From: a virus
Virus record (IMG/VR): IMGVR_UViG_3300013233_000471
Span: 1 to 24,755 of that record
Reading direction: 5' to 3' (one strand)
DNA length: 24,755 bases
Shown here: piece after piece, positions 15,341-22,447 of the stretch
How the letters are laid out: each line of letters opens with the position of its first letter
How positions within the stretch are numbered: the first letter of the stretch is position 1
Made by a program: the position numbers and the translations under genes
The notes under the pieces: generated by a model
Databases searched by the model: none
What the model saw: the letters and a program-made list of their open reading frames with translations, nothing else
What the model was told of the DNA's origin: nothing

Positions 15341-17763
15341 TACCGAACACGCAGCGGGAAGAGGAACAACGTCCCTGGATACACCGGGTCGATGAGATCC
15401 ACCGGAGCCCGCTCGCCCTTCACATAGTAGATGGGCTCGACTGCGCCTCTTGTAGGGAGTGTCCCTTGTGGACTCGCCTTCCCGTAGAAATCCGTGGTCG
15501 GGTGGACGGATAGGGCTACACCATCTTGGTAGTGTCCGTTCTCCGGGCGGGGCATGAAGAGGTCATTGGCGGCGTCTACCCAAGTCGGGTCTGCCGTCCA
15601 TTCCGTCCCGCCAGCGGTGATCCCCGTTACCGCATTGAGCCCATTGTTGGTATGCGTCAGCGCTCCGGTGTTCGTGACTGTGACGGTATCCAGGATGCAG
15701 TTTTGCACATCCAACACGCCGGCATTGTCAAGGACCACATCGCTTCCCGTGCCCGAATACAAGGTAGAGTTGTAGAGCTTGGCGGCCGTTGCGTCTGCGT
15801 CACACTCCAGCTTTCCGGCAGCCGTCTGGAACTCACTATAGGCCACGATGTTCCCGGCGCCAGAAAGCACGGCTTTCTTGGTAGATTGGTTCAGCCGTGT
15901 GAATGTCCCGCTCGTGCTCGCCAGCTTCACCGCAGGAGGCTGCGACGAGTCACTGTTGATCGCCACCTTCACGTCGTCCCAGTAGGCAACTTGAAGATCG
16001 TTGGAGTTAAAGATCCATCGGACATCGGTCATGGCCCCTGTAACCGGGATGCCGACGACGTGCATCAGTACCGCGTCGTCTTGCCATACGGTAACCGAGC
16101 CCTGGGTCGCGTGGTAGGTAAACCGCAGCTTGAGGTGTGTCCAGGTCTGTAGTGGGAAGGCCACAGCGTCATCAGGGTGCTGCTTGTAGGTATTGGTATT
16201 CGCCTGGAAAGACAGATACCCATCGCTGCCGACATACAGATGGATATCCGCCCCGCCCGGACCAAGCCGGAGAATGTGTGTGTTATTGGCGGGCTTCGTG
16301 GCTTTGTCGTAGTAGAACCACCCCTCGACGTCCACCACGTCTCCAGACACGAGCCCGGACAACGCGCCCATCTGCTTCATGTAGGCGTAGGCATTGCCGG
16401 AGCCACCCGTCAGATCGAGCTTGGCGGATTGCGTCCCGGCATGGGCCTTCAAAGCCGACGCCTGGTCGATCACCACGCCTGTTGAAATCTGCTCGGTGAA
16501 GGTCCCGCCAGCTCCTTCGAAGTCTTCGCTGACAAGGGGCGCAGTAAGATCCTCTCCTTGCATCTCCATGCCGTTGAAGTCGATGGCTGTGATCTCCTTC
16601 ACCAAGATGGGCGAAGTCTGCACGGACTCAAACCGGACAGAGCTTGAGTCATCGAGTGGCTGGTAATCCTGATAGCTTGCCCACGGGGTATCGACTCCAT
16701 CCGCCGTGTAGTCTGTGCCCGAATCTGCAACCCGGAATACCGTAGAGTCCGGGTAGAGGCGCCACTTATACAGCTCGTTGTCTGGCGTATGGACCCCGTA
16801 GAAGTAACCGTCATCCCCGCTGTTGTAGTAACTGACCTTAGCGAAACGGTGGGACCATTGATAATCCGTCCCCACGACGGATGCCTTGCTCGACCACGAA
16901 GTCCCATCGAATACGGCGAGGTTCGCTTCCGTGCAACCGTCCTTGCCGTAACAGAAAAAGACGCCCCCACCCGACTCTCCGCTCATTCGAGCGAAGCCAG
17001 CATCGGCCTGTGCAGCGACTCCAAAGGTAACCGTGGGGTCCATCACAGCAGAGGGTGTTGATGCAATCACATCCGCCAGGGTTGCCGTCGAGGCAAGGAC
17101 GACCTTGTAGATTTTCCGATCCCCGCTGGAGTCTGCCGCATAGTAGATCGCGTCAGCCGTGGGTACGATGGCTGTAGCCTGCGCAGAGGCCGTCCAGGAG
17201 CTAAACGTCGCCCCATGGTCATCAGAGACCTGGATTTTCGACAGAGCGCCGTCGTCTCCATGGGTCACGTACAGCAGCTTGCGGTACGGGTCCCAAACGG
17301 GCATGTGAACATGATCGTGAGGGACGACCGCCAAGTTCCCTACAATGTCCGTCCACGTTGCTCCACCGTCTGTGCTCTTCAGGAGCAAGGGAGCCGATGG
17401 ATAGCCGTTCGCGTACAGATTGCCGAGATCATCCTCCGCAAAAGCAAAGGCATAGTCGGTCGAAACGGAATAGGTATAGACCGCGCTCCAGGTAACGCCA
17501 TCATCTGTGGAGCGCCAGAGCTTCCCGCCAGAGGCCAGCGTCACAAACACGTAGCCTCGTGAGTCCACGAACATGGAGTTCACGTCAGCGGAAGAGAGCG
17601 CGGCGCCGCCGTTACCGTCGGACCACGCACCGTTGCTGAACACCTTGATCGTTCCGGTAATCGTGGCCGCCACCAGCTTATCAGACCACCCCACGGCGAG
17701 CTGTGCGCTGACGCGGTGCGGCTCCCCCACCACATCCTGCGAATGCTTGTAGAGCCAAGTCAT
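15340..17763 (-). CDS. Large modular adhesin-like virion protein: BNR propeller, LamG-like, beta-helix (807 aa)
   Basis: ATG 17763 is preceded by AGGGGG at five bases. Residues 20-340 look like a beta-propeller with Asp-box (BNR) motifs STDDGVTW (85-92), STDGGATW (130-137) and the degenerate SDDHGATF (180-187). Residues 411-602 (EDFEGAGG.F, then LKAHAGTQSAKLDLTG, VEGWFYYDKA, WTHLKLRF) match a concanavalin/LamG-like carbohydrate-binding jelly roll. Residues 640-780 show short beta repeats (DVVLDNAGVLDVQNCILDTVTVTNT) and end TTDFYGKASPQG...RGAVEPI, the typical end of a right-handed beta-helix. Such modules suggest binding or trimming of surface glycans. Catalysis is not shown: Asp boxes are structural, and I saw no certain sialidase triad. 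The location among neck genes is unusual for a receptor-binding protein. Confidence 0.75.
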   Translation of the reverse strand: MTWLYKHSQDVVGEPHRVSAQLAVGWSDKLVAATITGTIKVFSNGAWSDGNGGAALSSADVNSMFVDSRGYVFVTLASGGKLWRSTDDGVTWSAVYTYSVSTDYAFAFAEDDLGNLYANGYPSAPLLLKSTDGGATWTDIVGNLAVVPHDHVHMPVWDPYRKLLYVTHGDDGALSKIQVSDDHGATFSSWTASAQATAIVPTADAIYYAADSSGDRKIYKVVLASTATLADVIASTPSAVMDPTVTFGVAAQADAGFARMSGESGGGVFFCYGKDGCTEANLAVFDGTSWSSKASVVGTDYQWSHRFAKVSYYNSGDDGYFYGVHTPDNELYKWRLYPDSTVFRVADSGTDYTADGVDTPWASYQDYQPLDDSSSVRFESVQTSPILVKEITAIDFNGMEMQGEDLTAPLVSEDFEGAGGTFTEQISTGVVIDQASALKAHAGTQSAKLDLTGGSGNAYAYMKQMGALSGLVSGDVVDVEGWFYYDKATKPANNTHILRLGPGGADIHLYVGSDGYLSFQANTNTYKQHPDDAVAFPLQTWTHLKLRFTYHATQGSVTVWQDDAVLMHVVGIPVTGAMTDVRWIFNSNDLQVAYWDDVKVAINSDSSQPPAVKLASTSGTFTRLNQSTKKAVLSGAGNIVAYSEFQTAAGKLECDADATAAKLYNSTLYSGTGSDVVLDNAGVLDVQNCILDTVTVTNTGALTHTNNGLNAVTGITAGGTEWTADPTWVDAANDLFMPRPENGHYQDGVALSVHPTTDFYGKASPQGTLPTRGAVEPIYYVKGERAPVDLIDPVYPGTLFLFPLRVR

Positions 17764-17773
17764 GGCGACCCCC

Positions 17774-18025
17774 TTAGAGCTTCGTGGGAAGCGTAGTCCC
17801 GGTGAGGTTGCCGCCCGTGTAGGTGTACGTCACCTTCCACGAGTCCACGCCGTCGGTCTTGGTAAGGGTGGCAATGGTCCCATCCCCGTTGTAGGTCGCC
17901 CCCGAGATGGCCATGCCGTCCCAGTTGATCACCCCACCACTCGCGTCGACGGTGACGGCCTTCGCCTGGATCGGCTTGTTCTTGAGGAGCGAGTAAATCT
18001 GCCGCAACTGCATCATCATGCTCAT
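17774..18025 (-). CDS. Small YD-like beta protein (83 aa)
   Basis: ATG 18025 has AAGGGAG seven bases upstream. A short Met-rich helix (MSMMMQLRQIYSLLKNKPI) precedes a beta-rich part with AISGATYNGDGTIATLTKTDG and VDSWKVTYTYTGGNLTGTT. The Y.YTGGNLT segment resembles the YD-like hairpin of the two related small genes at 18038 and 14053 but is more distant. It sits directly before the 807-aa adhesin-like gene and may connect or chaperone it, which is inference from order only. Confidence 0.68.
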   Translation of the reverse strand: MSMMMQLRQIYSLLKNKPIQAKAVTVDASGGVINWDGMAISGATYNGDGTIATLTKTDGVDSWKVTYTYTGGNLTGTTLPTKL

Positions 18026-18037
18026 TGGTCCGCTCCC

Positions 18038-18247
18038 TTAGTTGATACGCTGCCACGTCGTCTCGTCCGTGAGATTTGCGGCGGCGTCGTAGCTGTACGT
18101 TTTACGGTAGGTATTCCCGTCCCAAAACCGCTGATCCGATTGTGTCAGGTTATCGTTGGCGTCGTAGGTGTAGGACATGATGCCCAACCCCTTCGCGAGC
18201 CACTCCTGCATCTCCACGTCACTCATGGTGTCGAAATCCACTGCCAT
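18038..18247 (-). CDS. Small YD-repeat-like protein (69 aa)
   Basis: ATG 18247 overlaps the previous stop (TAATG) and has GGAGG five bases upstream, which decides it over an ATG four codons earlier. After an acidic helix (VDFDTMSDVEMQEWLAKGL), the protein has two YD/RHS-like units: SYTYDANDNLTQ and KTYSYDAAANLTDE. These match the 'Y.YDa.GnLt' consensus of RHS/YD repeats that form beta-hairpins. The end, FWDGNTYRKTY...W, parallels the 68-aa gene at 14053-14259. In phage genomes such tiny units are probably structural; function unknown. Confidence 0.72.
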   Translation of the reverse strand: MAVDFDTMSDVEMQEWLAKGLGIMSYTYDANDNLTQSDQRFWDGNTYRKTYSYDAAANLTDETTWQRIN

Positions 18248-18921
18248 TACCGCCTCCAAAGCTCCATGAGACGCGCCTGTACGCGCCGGCAGAGGGGCTC
18301 ACCGCCCTCCTGCGACCGGTCCACGGCGAGGTCTCGGTACACGTAGTAGGTGGGGTGTACGCGGTAGCGAACCGTGTACCGATCCCCATCCGCGATCGGG
18401 TTCCCGATCCACTGAATCGTGGCGCCCACGAGGGTGTAGTCGACGCCACTGGTGAACTCCTGGAAGAGCCCACCCACGATTGCACCAAGGGTGGTGATAC
18501 TCACCACCTGATCCTGCGGGAGGGTGTCCTGCGTCCCCTTGGTCAGGACCGCATGTAGCTCCACCTCCCCGTCGGTCAACACGAAGCGGTCCCGCTCGGC
18601 CGCCGTGTAGGCCGGGTTGGCGGACCATGCTCCAGCCGCGTCCCGGACCTGCGCCGGAAGGGTGAGGGCGAGGTCGCCTTGCTCCACCTCGCCGTACTGC
18701 TGGTACTTCTTCGAGGTGGCCATGTTGGTGGCCCCGATGGTGAGCGGCCCTACCTCGGCCTCATGGAAGTAGCCACGCCCCATGCATAGCGGGCAGGCCG
18801 GGTCGGCCGCGTCGTAGCTGCCGCCCCGGCACGGGCACTTCACCGCGGGCGCGTACATCACCCGCCGGCCCAGGTCGGCAATCAGAATCTCGAAATCGTG
18901 GGCGGGGAGGGGGAGGGCCAT
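18247..18921 (-). CDS. Neck / head-closure candidate with Cys-rich motif (224 aa)
   Basis: ATG 18921 overlaps the upstream stop by one base (TGATG). Residues 29-46 hold CPC..G........CPLCMGRG, a DnaJ-like zinc-binding arrangement (Cys 29, 31, 43, 46). The rest is beta-rich: VGPLTIGATNMATSKKYQQYGEVEQGDLALTLPA, DRFVLTDGEVELHAVLTKG, then FTSGVDYTLVGATIQWI...DRYTVRYRVHPTYYVYRD. A beta-barrel of this sort after a connector gene fits a head-closure (stopper) protein. The identity is based on order and fold character, not a firm family match. Confidence 0.62.
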   Translation of the reverse strand: MALPLPAHDFEILIADLGRRVMYAPAVKCPCRGGSYDAADPACPLCMGRGYFHEAEVGPLTIGATNMATSKKYQQYGEVEQGDLALTLPAQVRDAAGAWSANPAYTAAERDRFVLTDGEVELHAVLTKGTQDTLPQDQVVSITTLGAIVGGLFQEFTSGVDYTLVGATIQWIGNPIADGDRYTVRYRVHPTYYVYRDLAVDRSQEGGEPLCRRVQARLMELWRR

Positions 18922-19709
18922 CAGATCACCGCGAGGCGCACGCCGCTGAACTTCTGCTTGAGGTGGGTGAGGATCTCCTGCTCCTCGGCCGCAATGGAGG
19001 CGATCTCACCGGCATACCGGCCACCCTGCGTCGAGGTGACGTAGCTCTGCGACTTGCTGTGTCCATCCACCGACACTGACTCGGAGCTGACCCCTGCCCC
19101 CTTGGCACCCTGGATCGCGGTTAGGATCTTGATCGCGGCCCGCTTGCGGATCCCCTCCCGGATCCCCGGGTATTCGGCCAGCATGGCCGGGGTGAAGCCG
19201 GCCCGGTAGTCGATATGGAAGGAGTGAGGGAGCGAGCCGCCGGACGAGAAGAGGGCAAGGAGCGCGCCCGAGAAGCTCCCGAAGAAGGCGAGCTGATCGG
19301 GCACCAGGCGCAACCAGCCGAACGCCGGCTCCAGCCGCACCCAGGTCAGGGGGACGTTGAAAGTACCCTGGTCTTTCGTGGGGTAGACGAGCTGGATCTT
19401 CTCCACCTTCGTGACCGGCTTGTGGCGAAGCTGGATCGCCCCCCACGTCTCCGCCAAGAACATGTCCTTCTGGTAGTCGTAGGCGGGGTCCATGAGATCG
19501 TAGGTCTCGCCCGGGTCCGGGTCGGAGACGACGAGCTGGTTCTCCTTGAGCACCACCCCCAGGAAATTGCCGTAGTACCCCTCGGCCTCCTCGATGAAGG
19601 AGTCCTGCACCGGGTCCGGGAGGGCAACGCCGTTGCCGTCCGTCAGGTCCACGCCCCACAGGACGTGCTCCCGGACCTCTTGCGAGGTGATGCCGAGGGC
19701 AGAAGCCAT
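18921..19709 (-). CDS. Head-tail connector (adaptor)-like protein (262 aa)
   Basis: The start ATG 19709 abuts the stop of the preceding gene (TAGATG). The protein begins with a short helix-turn segment (ALGITSQEVREHVLWGVDL, then PDPVQDSFIEEAEGYYGNFLG), a pattern of adaptor proteins that form a ring below the portal. A beta-rich middle (100-165) is followed by HIDYRAGFTPAMLAEYPGIREGIRKRAAIKILTAIQ, which resembles the C-terminal helical part of connector proteins, and then a Ser/Gly-rich stretch and a final helix. Position after the capsid module supports a neck role. Confidence in the exact family is moderate. Confidence 0.62.
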   Translation of the reverse strand: MASALGITSQEVREHVLWGVDLTDGNGVALPDPVQDSFIEEAEGYYGNFLGVVLKENQLVVSDPDPGETYDLMDPAYDYQKDMFLAETWGAIQLRHKPVTKVEKIQLVYPTKDQGTFNVPLTWVRLEPAFGWLRLVPDQLAFFGSFSGALLALFSSGGSLPHSFHIDYRAGFTPAMLAEYPGIREGIRKRAAIKILTAIQGAKGAGVSSESVSVDGHSKSQSYVTSTQGGRYAGEIASIAAEEQEILTHLKQKFSGVRLAVI

Positions 19710-20057
19710 CTACGCCTGGAGCCTCTCGATGATCTCCGCCTTGGTGCCCCGCACCGCCACGCCACGGTCAGCGGCGAGCTTGCGGAGGTCCTCGACGGTC
19801 AGGGTGTCGAGGGCGACCTCTTCGTTCCCCGCACCATCACCACCATCCTCGGGGGTGTCCTGGGGAGCGGTGTCCTGGGGAATGGCCGGCCCCGCATCGA
19901 CAAAGCCGTCGATACTCAGGAGCCGTGCCGCCACCGCGTCGTCCACGTCGTCGGCCCGGTAGCCGCCGGCGACCGGCTGAAAGACCGTGGTGTCGATGAA
20001 CATGGGGGGCGCGCCCTTGGGGGGCTCACCGCCGCCCCGAAACAGAATGTTGGCCAT
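19710..20057 (-). CDS. Small head-module protein with SAP/HeH-like C-terminus (115 aa)
   Basis: ATG 20057 (MANILF) is preferred over ATG 20069 because GGAGG lies five bases before it. The N-terminus ILFRGGGEPPKGAPPMFIDTTVFQPVAGGYRADDVDDAVAARLLSIDGFV looks like a short conserved phage domain. An acidic, Pro/Gly/Asp-rich linker (PQDTAPQDTPEDGGDGAG) follows. The C-terminal 32 residues, LTVEDLRKLAADRGVAVRGTKAEIIERL, match the SAP/HeH/Rho-N helix-extended loop-helix type, which often binds nucleic acid. Proteins of this size after the capsid gene are common, but the role is unknown. Confidence 0.72.
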   Translation of the reverse strand: MANILFRGGGEPPKGAPPMFIDTTVFQPVAGGYRADDVDDAVAARLLSIDGFVDAGPAIPQDTAPQDTPEDGGDGAGNEEVALDTLTVEDLRKLAADRGVAVRGTKAEIIERLQA

Positions 20058-20080
20058 CTCATCCTCCATTGGGGGTTAGC

Positions 20081-20108
20081 GAGGGCGCCCCTATTGCGGG
20101 GCGCCCTC
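20081..20108 (-). other. Perfect 11-bp GC hairpin after the capsid gene
   Basis: The inverted repeat GAGGGCGCCCC / GGGGCGCCCTC (20108-20098 and 20091-20081 on the minus strand, loop GCAATA) lies between the capsid stop and the next gene. No U-tract follows, so it is not a classic intrinsic terminator. It may protect the capsid mRNA 3' end, pause polymerase or partly terminate. Confidence 0.6.
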
Positions 20109-20128
20109 AGAGTTGTCAGTCCTCCGGC

Positions 20129-21610
20129 CTAGAACGGAGACCACTGCGCCGCTGCGCGGCTCGGCAGGATGTTCTTAATCATGTAGTGCTGCTTCGCCTT
20201 GGTGACCCGGAGGTACCCGAAGAGGAGCTGCGCCCACGGGGTCTCGACCTTGTTGGTCGGGAAGAGGGGGAACTTGCTCATGGGGAGAAGCTGGCGCCAG
20301 CCGATCGCCTGATCGCCGGGGGCCATGTTCAGCACGAAGCCGGAGGAGGTGCCGGGAATCCGGCTATTGGTGTCGACGAAGGTGGTGCCCCCCGCGCCGG
20401 CGGAAGCGACCCGCCCAATGAGGCGGTAGTCGGAGGCGGCGGGCTGCGCGCCCATGTTCCGCCGCGACCGGTAGATCGCGTAACCGGAAGCCAGGGGCGA
20501 GTCGGCAATGGTGAGGGTCACGATGTCGCCCGCGGTCACCGTCGCCGCCGCCGGGGTCGTTTCCGTGCCCACAGCACCCGCCACGACCGAGGTGGAGCCG
20601 CCCTTTCGGGAGATCGCCTCGACCCGGTACCAGTAGGTGCCGGCATGGCCAGCCCCGAACTTGGAGGTGGCGTCGGCCGCCACCGCAAAGCCCATCTGCG
20701 CCGGCGGGGCCGGATCGGAGGCGGAGGCCAGGGCCGGGTAGCGCACCTCGAAGGGGGCCGGGGACTCGGTCAGGAACACGTCGGGGCAGGTCTCGATGTT
20801 GCCCCAGGTGGTCCGGATGCCGGCGACCGGTGCGCCCTTCTGGATCGTGGCCGGGTTGTTGTCCAGGTTGACCCGGTAGGCACTGTTGAGGCCGATGTCG
20901 AGATCCGCCTGCGCGAGGGGCGACAGGAACAGGTCGGTCGGCGTGCCGTAGTTGGGGGCCGCCGCGATCCGCGATGCCGCCTCAATGACCTCGGCAACAT
21001 CGGGCGAGAAGCTGGCCCCCGCGAGGTCGATCACGTTGCCGGTGGCAGCGACGATCTTCTCCAGACCGTCGTACTCCTCCGGGATCACCGCGGAGTCGCC
21101 CTCGAAGAACAGGTACTCGGCCGTGGAGAGCAGCTCCTTGGCCCCTGCTTCCGCCTCGATCGCCATCGCGTCGACGATGTTGCTGGCCTGCTGCTGCACG
21201 TAGCTCACGGCCCGGCGGGTCATCAGGTACTTGACCTGCGCCACGCGGCGCGCATACTCACCCGTCGCCGTCTGGAGGTCCCCCAGCTCAGAGTTGACGG
21301 CTCCACCTACGAAGCCACCCACACCCGACTGCTCGACCCACTCGTCGACCGTGGCGTTCGCCTGGTTCTTCTTGAGCTTGTTGAACAAGCGGAAATGCTT
21401 GTTCTGCTGCACCGTCGCCATCAGAGTCGCTTCAAGCGACTCGACGCGCATGGCGCCACCACCCTGAAGGGTGGCGAGGTCCGTACCGTAGCCAGCGGTC
21501 AAAGCCTTGCGGAGGTCCTCCATGCCGATCTGGCCGGAGCCCGCGAAGGAGCTGCCGTAAGGGTTGGCGCCGTTGGCAAACAGCGCGCCCGGATCAAATG
21601 CCCCGTTCAT
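20129..21610 (-). CDS. Major capsid protein with FN3-like insertion (493 aa)
   Basis: ATG 21610 has AGGGAG upstream. Residues 30-62 contain LRKALTAGYGTDLATLQGGGAMRVESLEATL, the characteristic N-terminal region of myovirus HK97-fold capsids, and QQNKHFRLFNKLKKNQA...VDEWVEQSG continues it. Residues 115-290 fit the HK97-fold core (RRVAQVKYLMTRRAVSYVQQQASNIVDAMAIEAEAGAKELLSTAEYLFFEGD). Residues about 303-418 (GTYWYRVEAISRKGGSTSVVAG....YAIYRSRRN.....YRLIGRV) form an Ig/FN3-like insertion, followed by a core C-terminus. The protein builds the icosahedral shell; the N-terminal segment may be removed by the protease encoded upstream. Hairpins lie on both sides of the gene. Confidence 0.88.
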   Translation of the reverse strand: MNGAFDPGALFANGANPYGSSFAGSGQIGMEDLRKALTAGYGTDLATLQGGGAMRVESLEATLMATVQQNKHFRLFNKLKKNQANATVDEWVEQSGVGGFVGGAVNSELGDLQTATGEYARRVAQVKYLMTRRAVSYVQQQASNIVDAMAIEAEAGAKELLSTAEYLFFEGDSAVIPEEYDGLEKIVAATGNVIDLAGASFSPDVAEVIEAASRIAAAPNYGTPTDLFLSPLAQADLDIGLNSAYRVNLDNNPATIQKGAPVAGIRTTWGNIETCPDVFLTESPAPFEVRYPALASASDPAPPAQMGFAVAADATSKFGAGHAGTYWYRVEAISRKGGSTSVVAGAVGTETTPAAATVTAGDIVTLTIADSPLASGYAIYRSRRNMGAQPAASDYRLIGRVASAGAGGTTFVDTNSRIPGTSSGFVLNMAPGDQAIGWRQLLPMSKFPLFPTNKVETPWAQLLFGYLRVTKAKQHYMIKNILPSRAAAQWSPF

Positions 21611-21665
21611 ACCTGCTCTCCCTGTTGCATGTTTGGGGGAGCGGAGCTACGATCGTCGCAGCCAT
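21594..21665 (-). CDS. Possible 23-aa leader peptide overlapping the capsid start
   Basis: An ATG at 21665, five bases after CACAACAGGGG, opens a 23-codon frame that starts MAATIVAPLPQTC and ends with TGA at 21594, inside the first codons of the capsid gene in another frame. An ATG-TGA pair lies just before it. The overlap suits translational coupling or ribosome delivery to the capsid start. It is too short for family recognition; it could also be chance. Confidence 0.3.
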   Translation of the reverse strand: MAATIVAPLPQTCNRESRYERGI

Positions 21666-21670
21666 CACAT

Positions 21671-21724
21671 CCCCTGTTGTGGCTATGGGGCGCGGGGTGC
21701 TCGCCAAAGCCTTCCCCGCGCCCC
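21671..21724 (-). promoter_or_regulatory. Intergenic hairpin with conserved loop plus CAACAGGGG, capsid leader
   Basis: Arms GGGGCGCGGGG (minus strand 21724-21714) and CCCCGCGCCCC (21697-21687) form a perfect 11-bp stem around a loop containing GCTTTGGCGAGC, followed by CACAACAGGGG (21681-21671). The loop 12-mer is identical to that at 14286-14297. No U-tract follows. Shortly before the capsid ATG a second CAACAGGG occurs (21627-21620). The element is placed to control or protect capsid mRNA. Confidence 0.55.
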
Positions 21725-21738
21725 TCCTGGTGCATCTC

Positions 21739-22446
21739 CTACAGACCGACCGCCTTGCAGAGGGTGGCCGGAACCGGCATCCCGAGGTTCTTCATCGAGT
21801 CAATCTGACTCAGGACATGGGCGTCCAGCTCGCCGGCCGCGACCTTGGCGTTGGCCTTGGCCAACACCTCCTCGTAGTTCGCCGGTTCCGGCTCACCACT
21901 CGGGGTCGTCGCCTTGTGCAGCACCCCAAGGATCGACTTCCGGGGCTCGGGCTGGTTGCCGATCGCCCCCAGCGTCTCACCCATCGACTTGGCCAAGGTG
22001 AGGCTCGACTTCATCGCGCCGGCCAGCGACTTCACCATCCCGGCAAGCACCTCGTTGGCCCGCTGCGACTTAACCAGGGTGGCCTTGATCTGGTCGATCT
22101 CGTCGCCCACGCGCATGAGGATCGGCGCCGCGTCGACCATGACCTCGTCGCCCTCGTCGCCGAAGCTCTTGGCGAAGCCTTCGTCGCCGAGATCGTTGAG
22201 ATCGTCGAGCCCCGCCGGATCGTCGTCGACGGTCCCGAAGTCGCCGTCGTCATCGAGACGCAGCGCCTTGGCGAAGTCGGTGTCCTGGATCTTCTCCAGC
22301 TCGTCGAGGGCACCCGCCACCCCGTCGATCACCTCGTCGTCGGTCATCGACTTGGCCAGCGCACTGCCGCACTTGGCGCAGTACCCCATACCATCCTGAT
22401 CCTCGTACTCCGCCCCGCACTTCTCGTTCCCGCACTTCCGCTTCAT
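21739..22446 (-). CDS. Zinc-ribbon acidic protein in the scaffold position (235 aa)
   Basis: ATG 22446 follows the protease stop by one base (TGACATG), with GGGGG upstream. Residues 5-26 are a zinc ribbon (C5, C10, C23, C26: KCGNEKCG...GYCAKCG). Residues 65-100 are very acidic (DDDGDFGTVDDDP..). Residues 105-160 form a coiled helix (VGDEIDQIKATLVKSQRANEVLAGMVKSLAGAMKSS). The tail has a short conserved-looking helix pair. Short AKS-type motifs recur: AKSM 31-34, FAKA 58-61, FAKS 91-94, LAKS 151-154. A helical, acidic protein between protease and capsid suggests an internal scaffold degraded or cut during maturation; this is inferred. A minor capsid or inner-core role is possible. Confidence 0.6.
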   Translation of the reverse strand: MKRKCGNEKCGAEYEDQDGMGYCAKCGSALAKSMTDDEVIDGVAGALDELEKIQDTDFAKALRLDDDGDFGTVDDDPAGLDDLNDLGDEGFAKSFGDEGDEVMVDAAPILMRVGDEIDQIKATLVKSQRANEVLAGMVKSLAGAMKSSLTLAKSMGETLGAIGNQPEPRKSILGVLHKATTPSGEPEPANYEEVLAKANAKVAAGELDAHVLSQIDSMKNLGMPVPATLCKAVGL

Positions 22447-22447
22447 G

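Noticed and set aside
20081-20108. Rho-independent terminator after the capsid gene
   Set aside because: Strong stem but no U-tract on either strand.
19215-20132. Plus-strand open frame opposite connector genes
   Set aside because: Shadow of the minus-strand connector and SAP-like genes; no ribosome site or domain.
20069-21808. Long plus-strand open frame (579 codons) opposite the capsid gene
   Set aside because: It mirrors the capsid gene, is His/Arg/Gly-rich without domain patterns, and lacks a ribosome site. Such antisense frames are common in GC-rich DNA.
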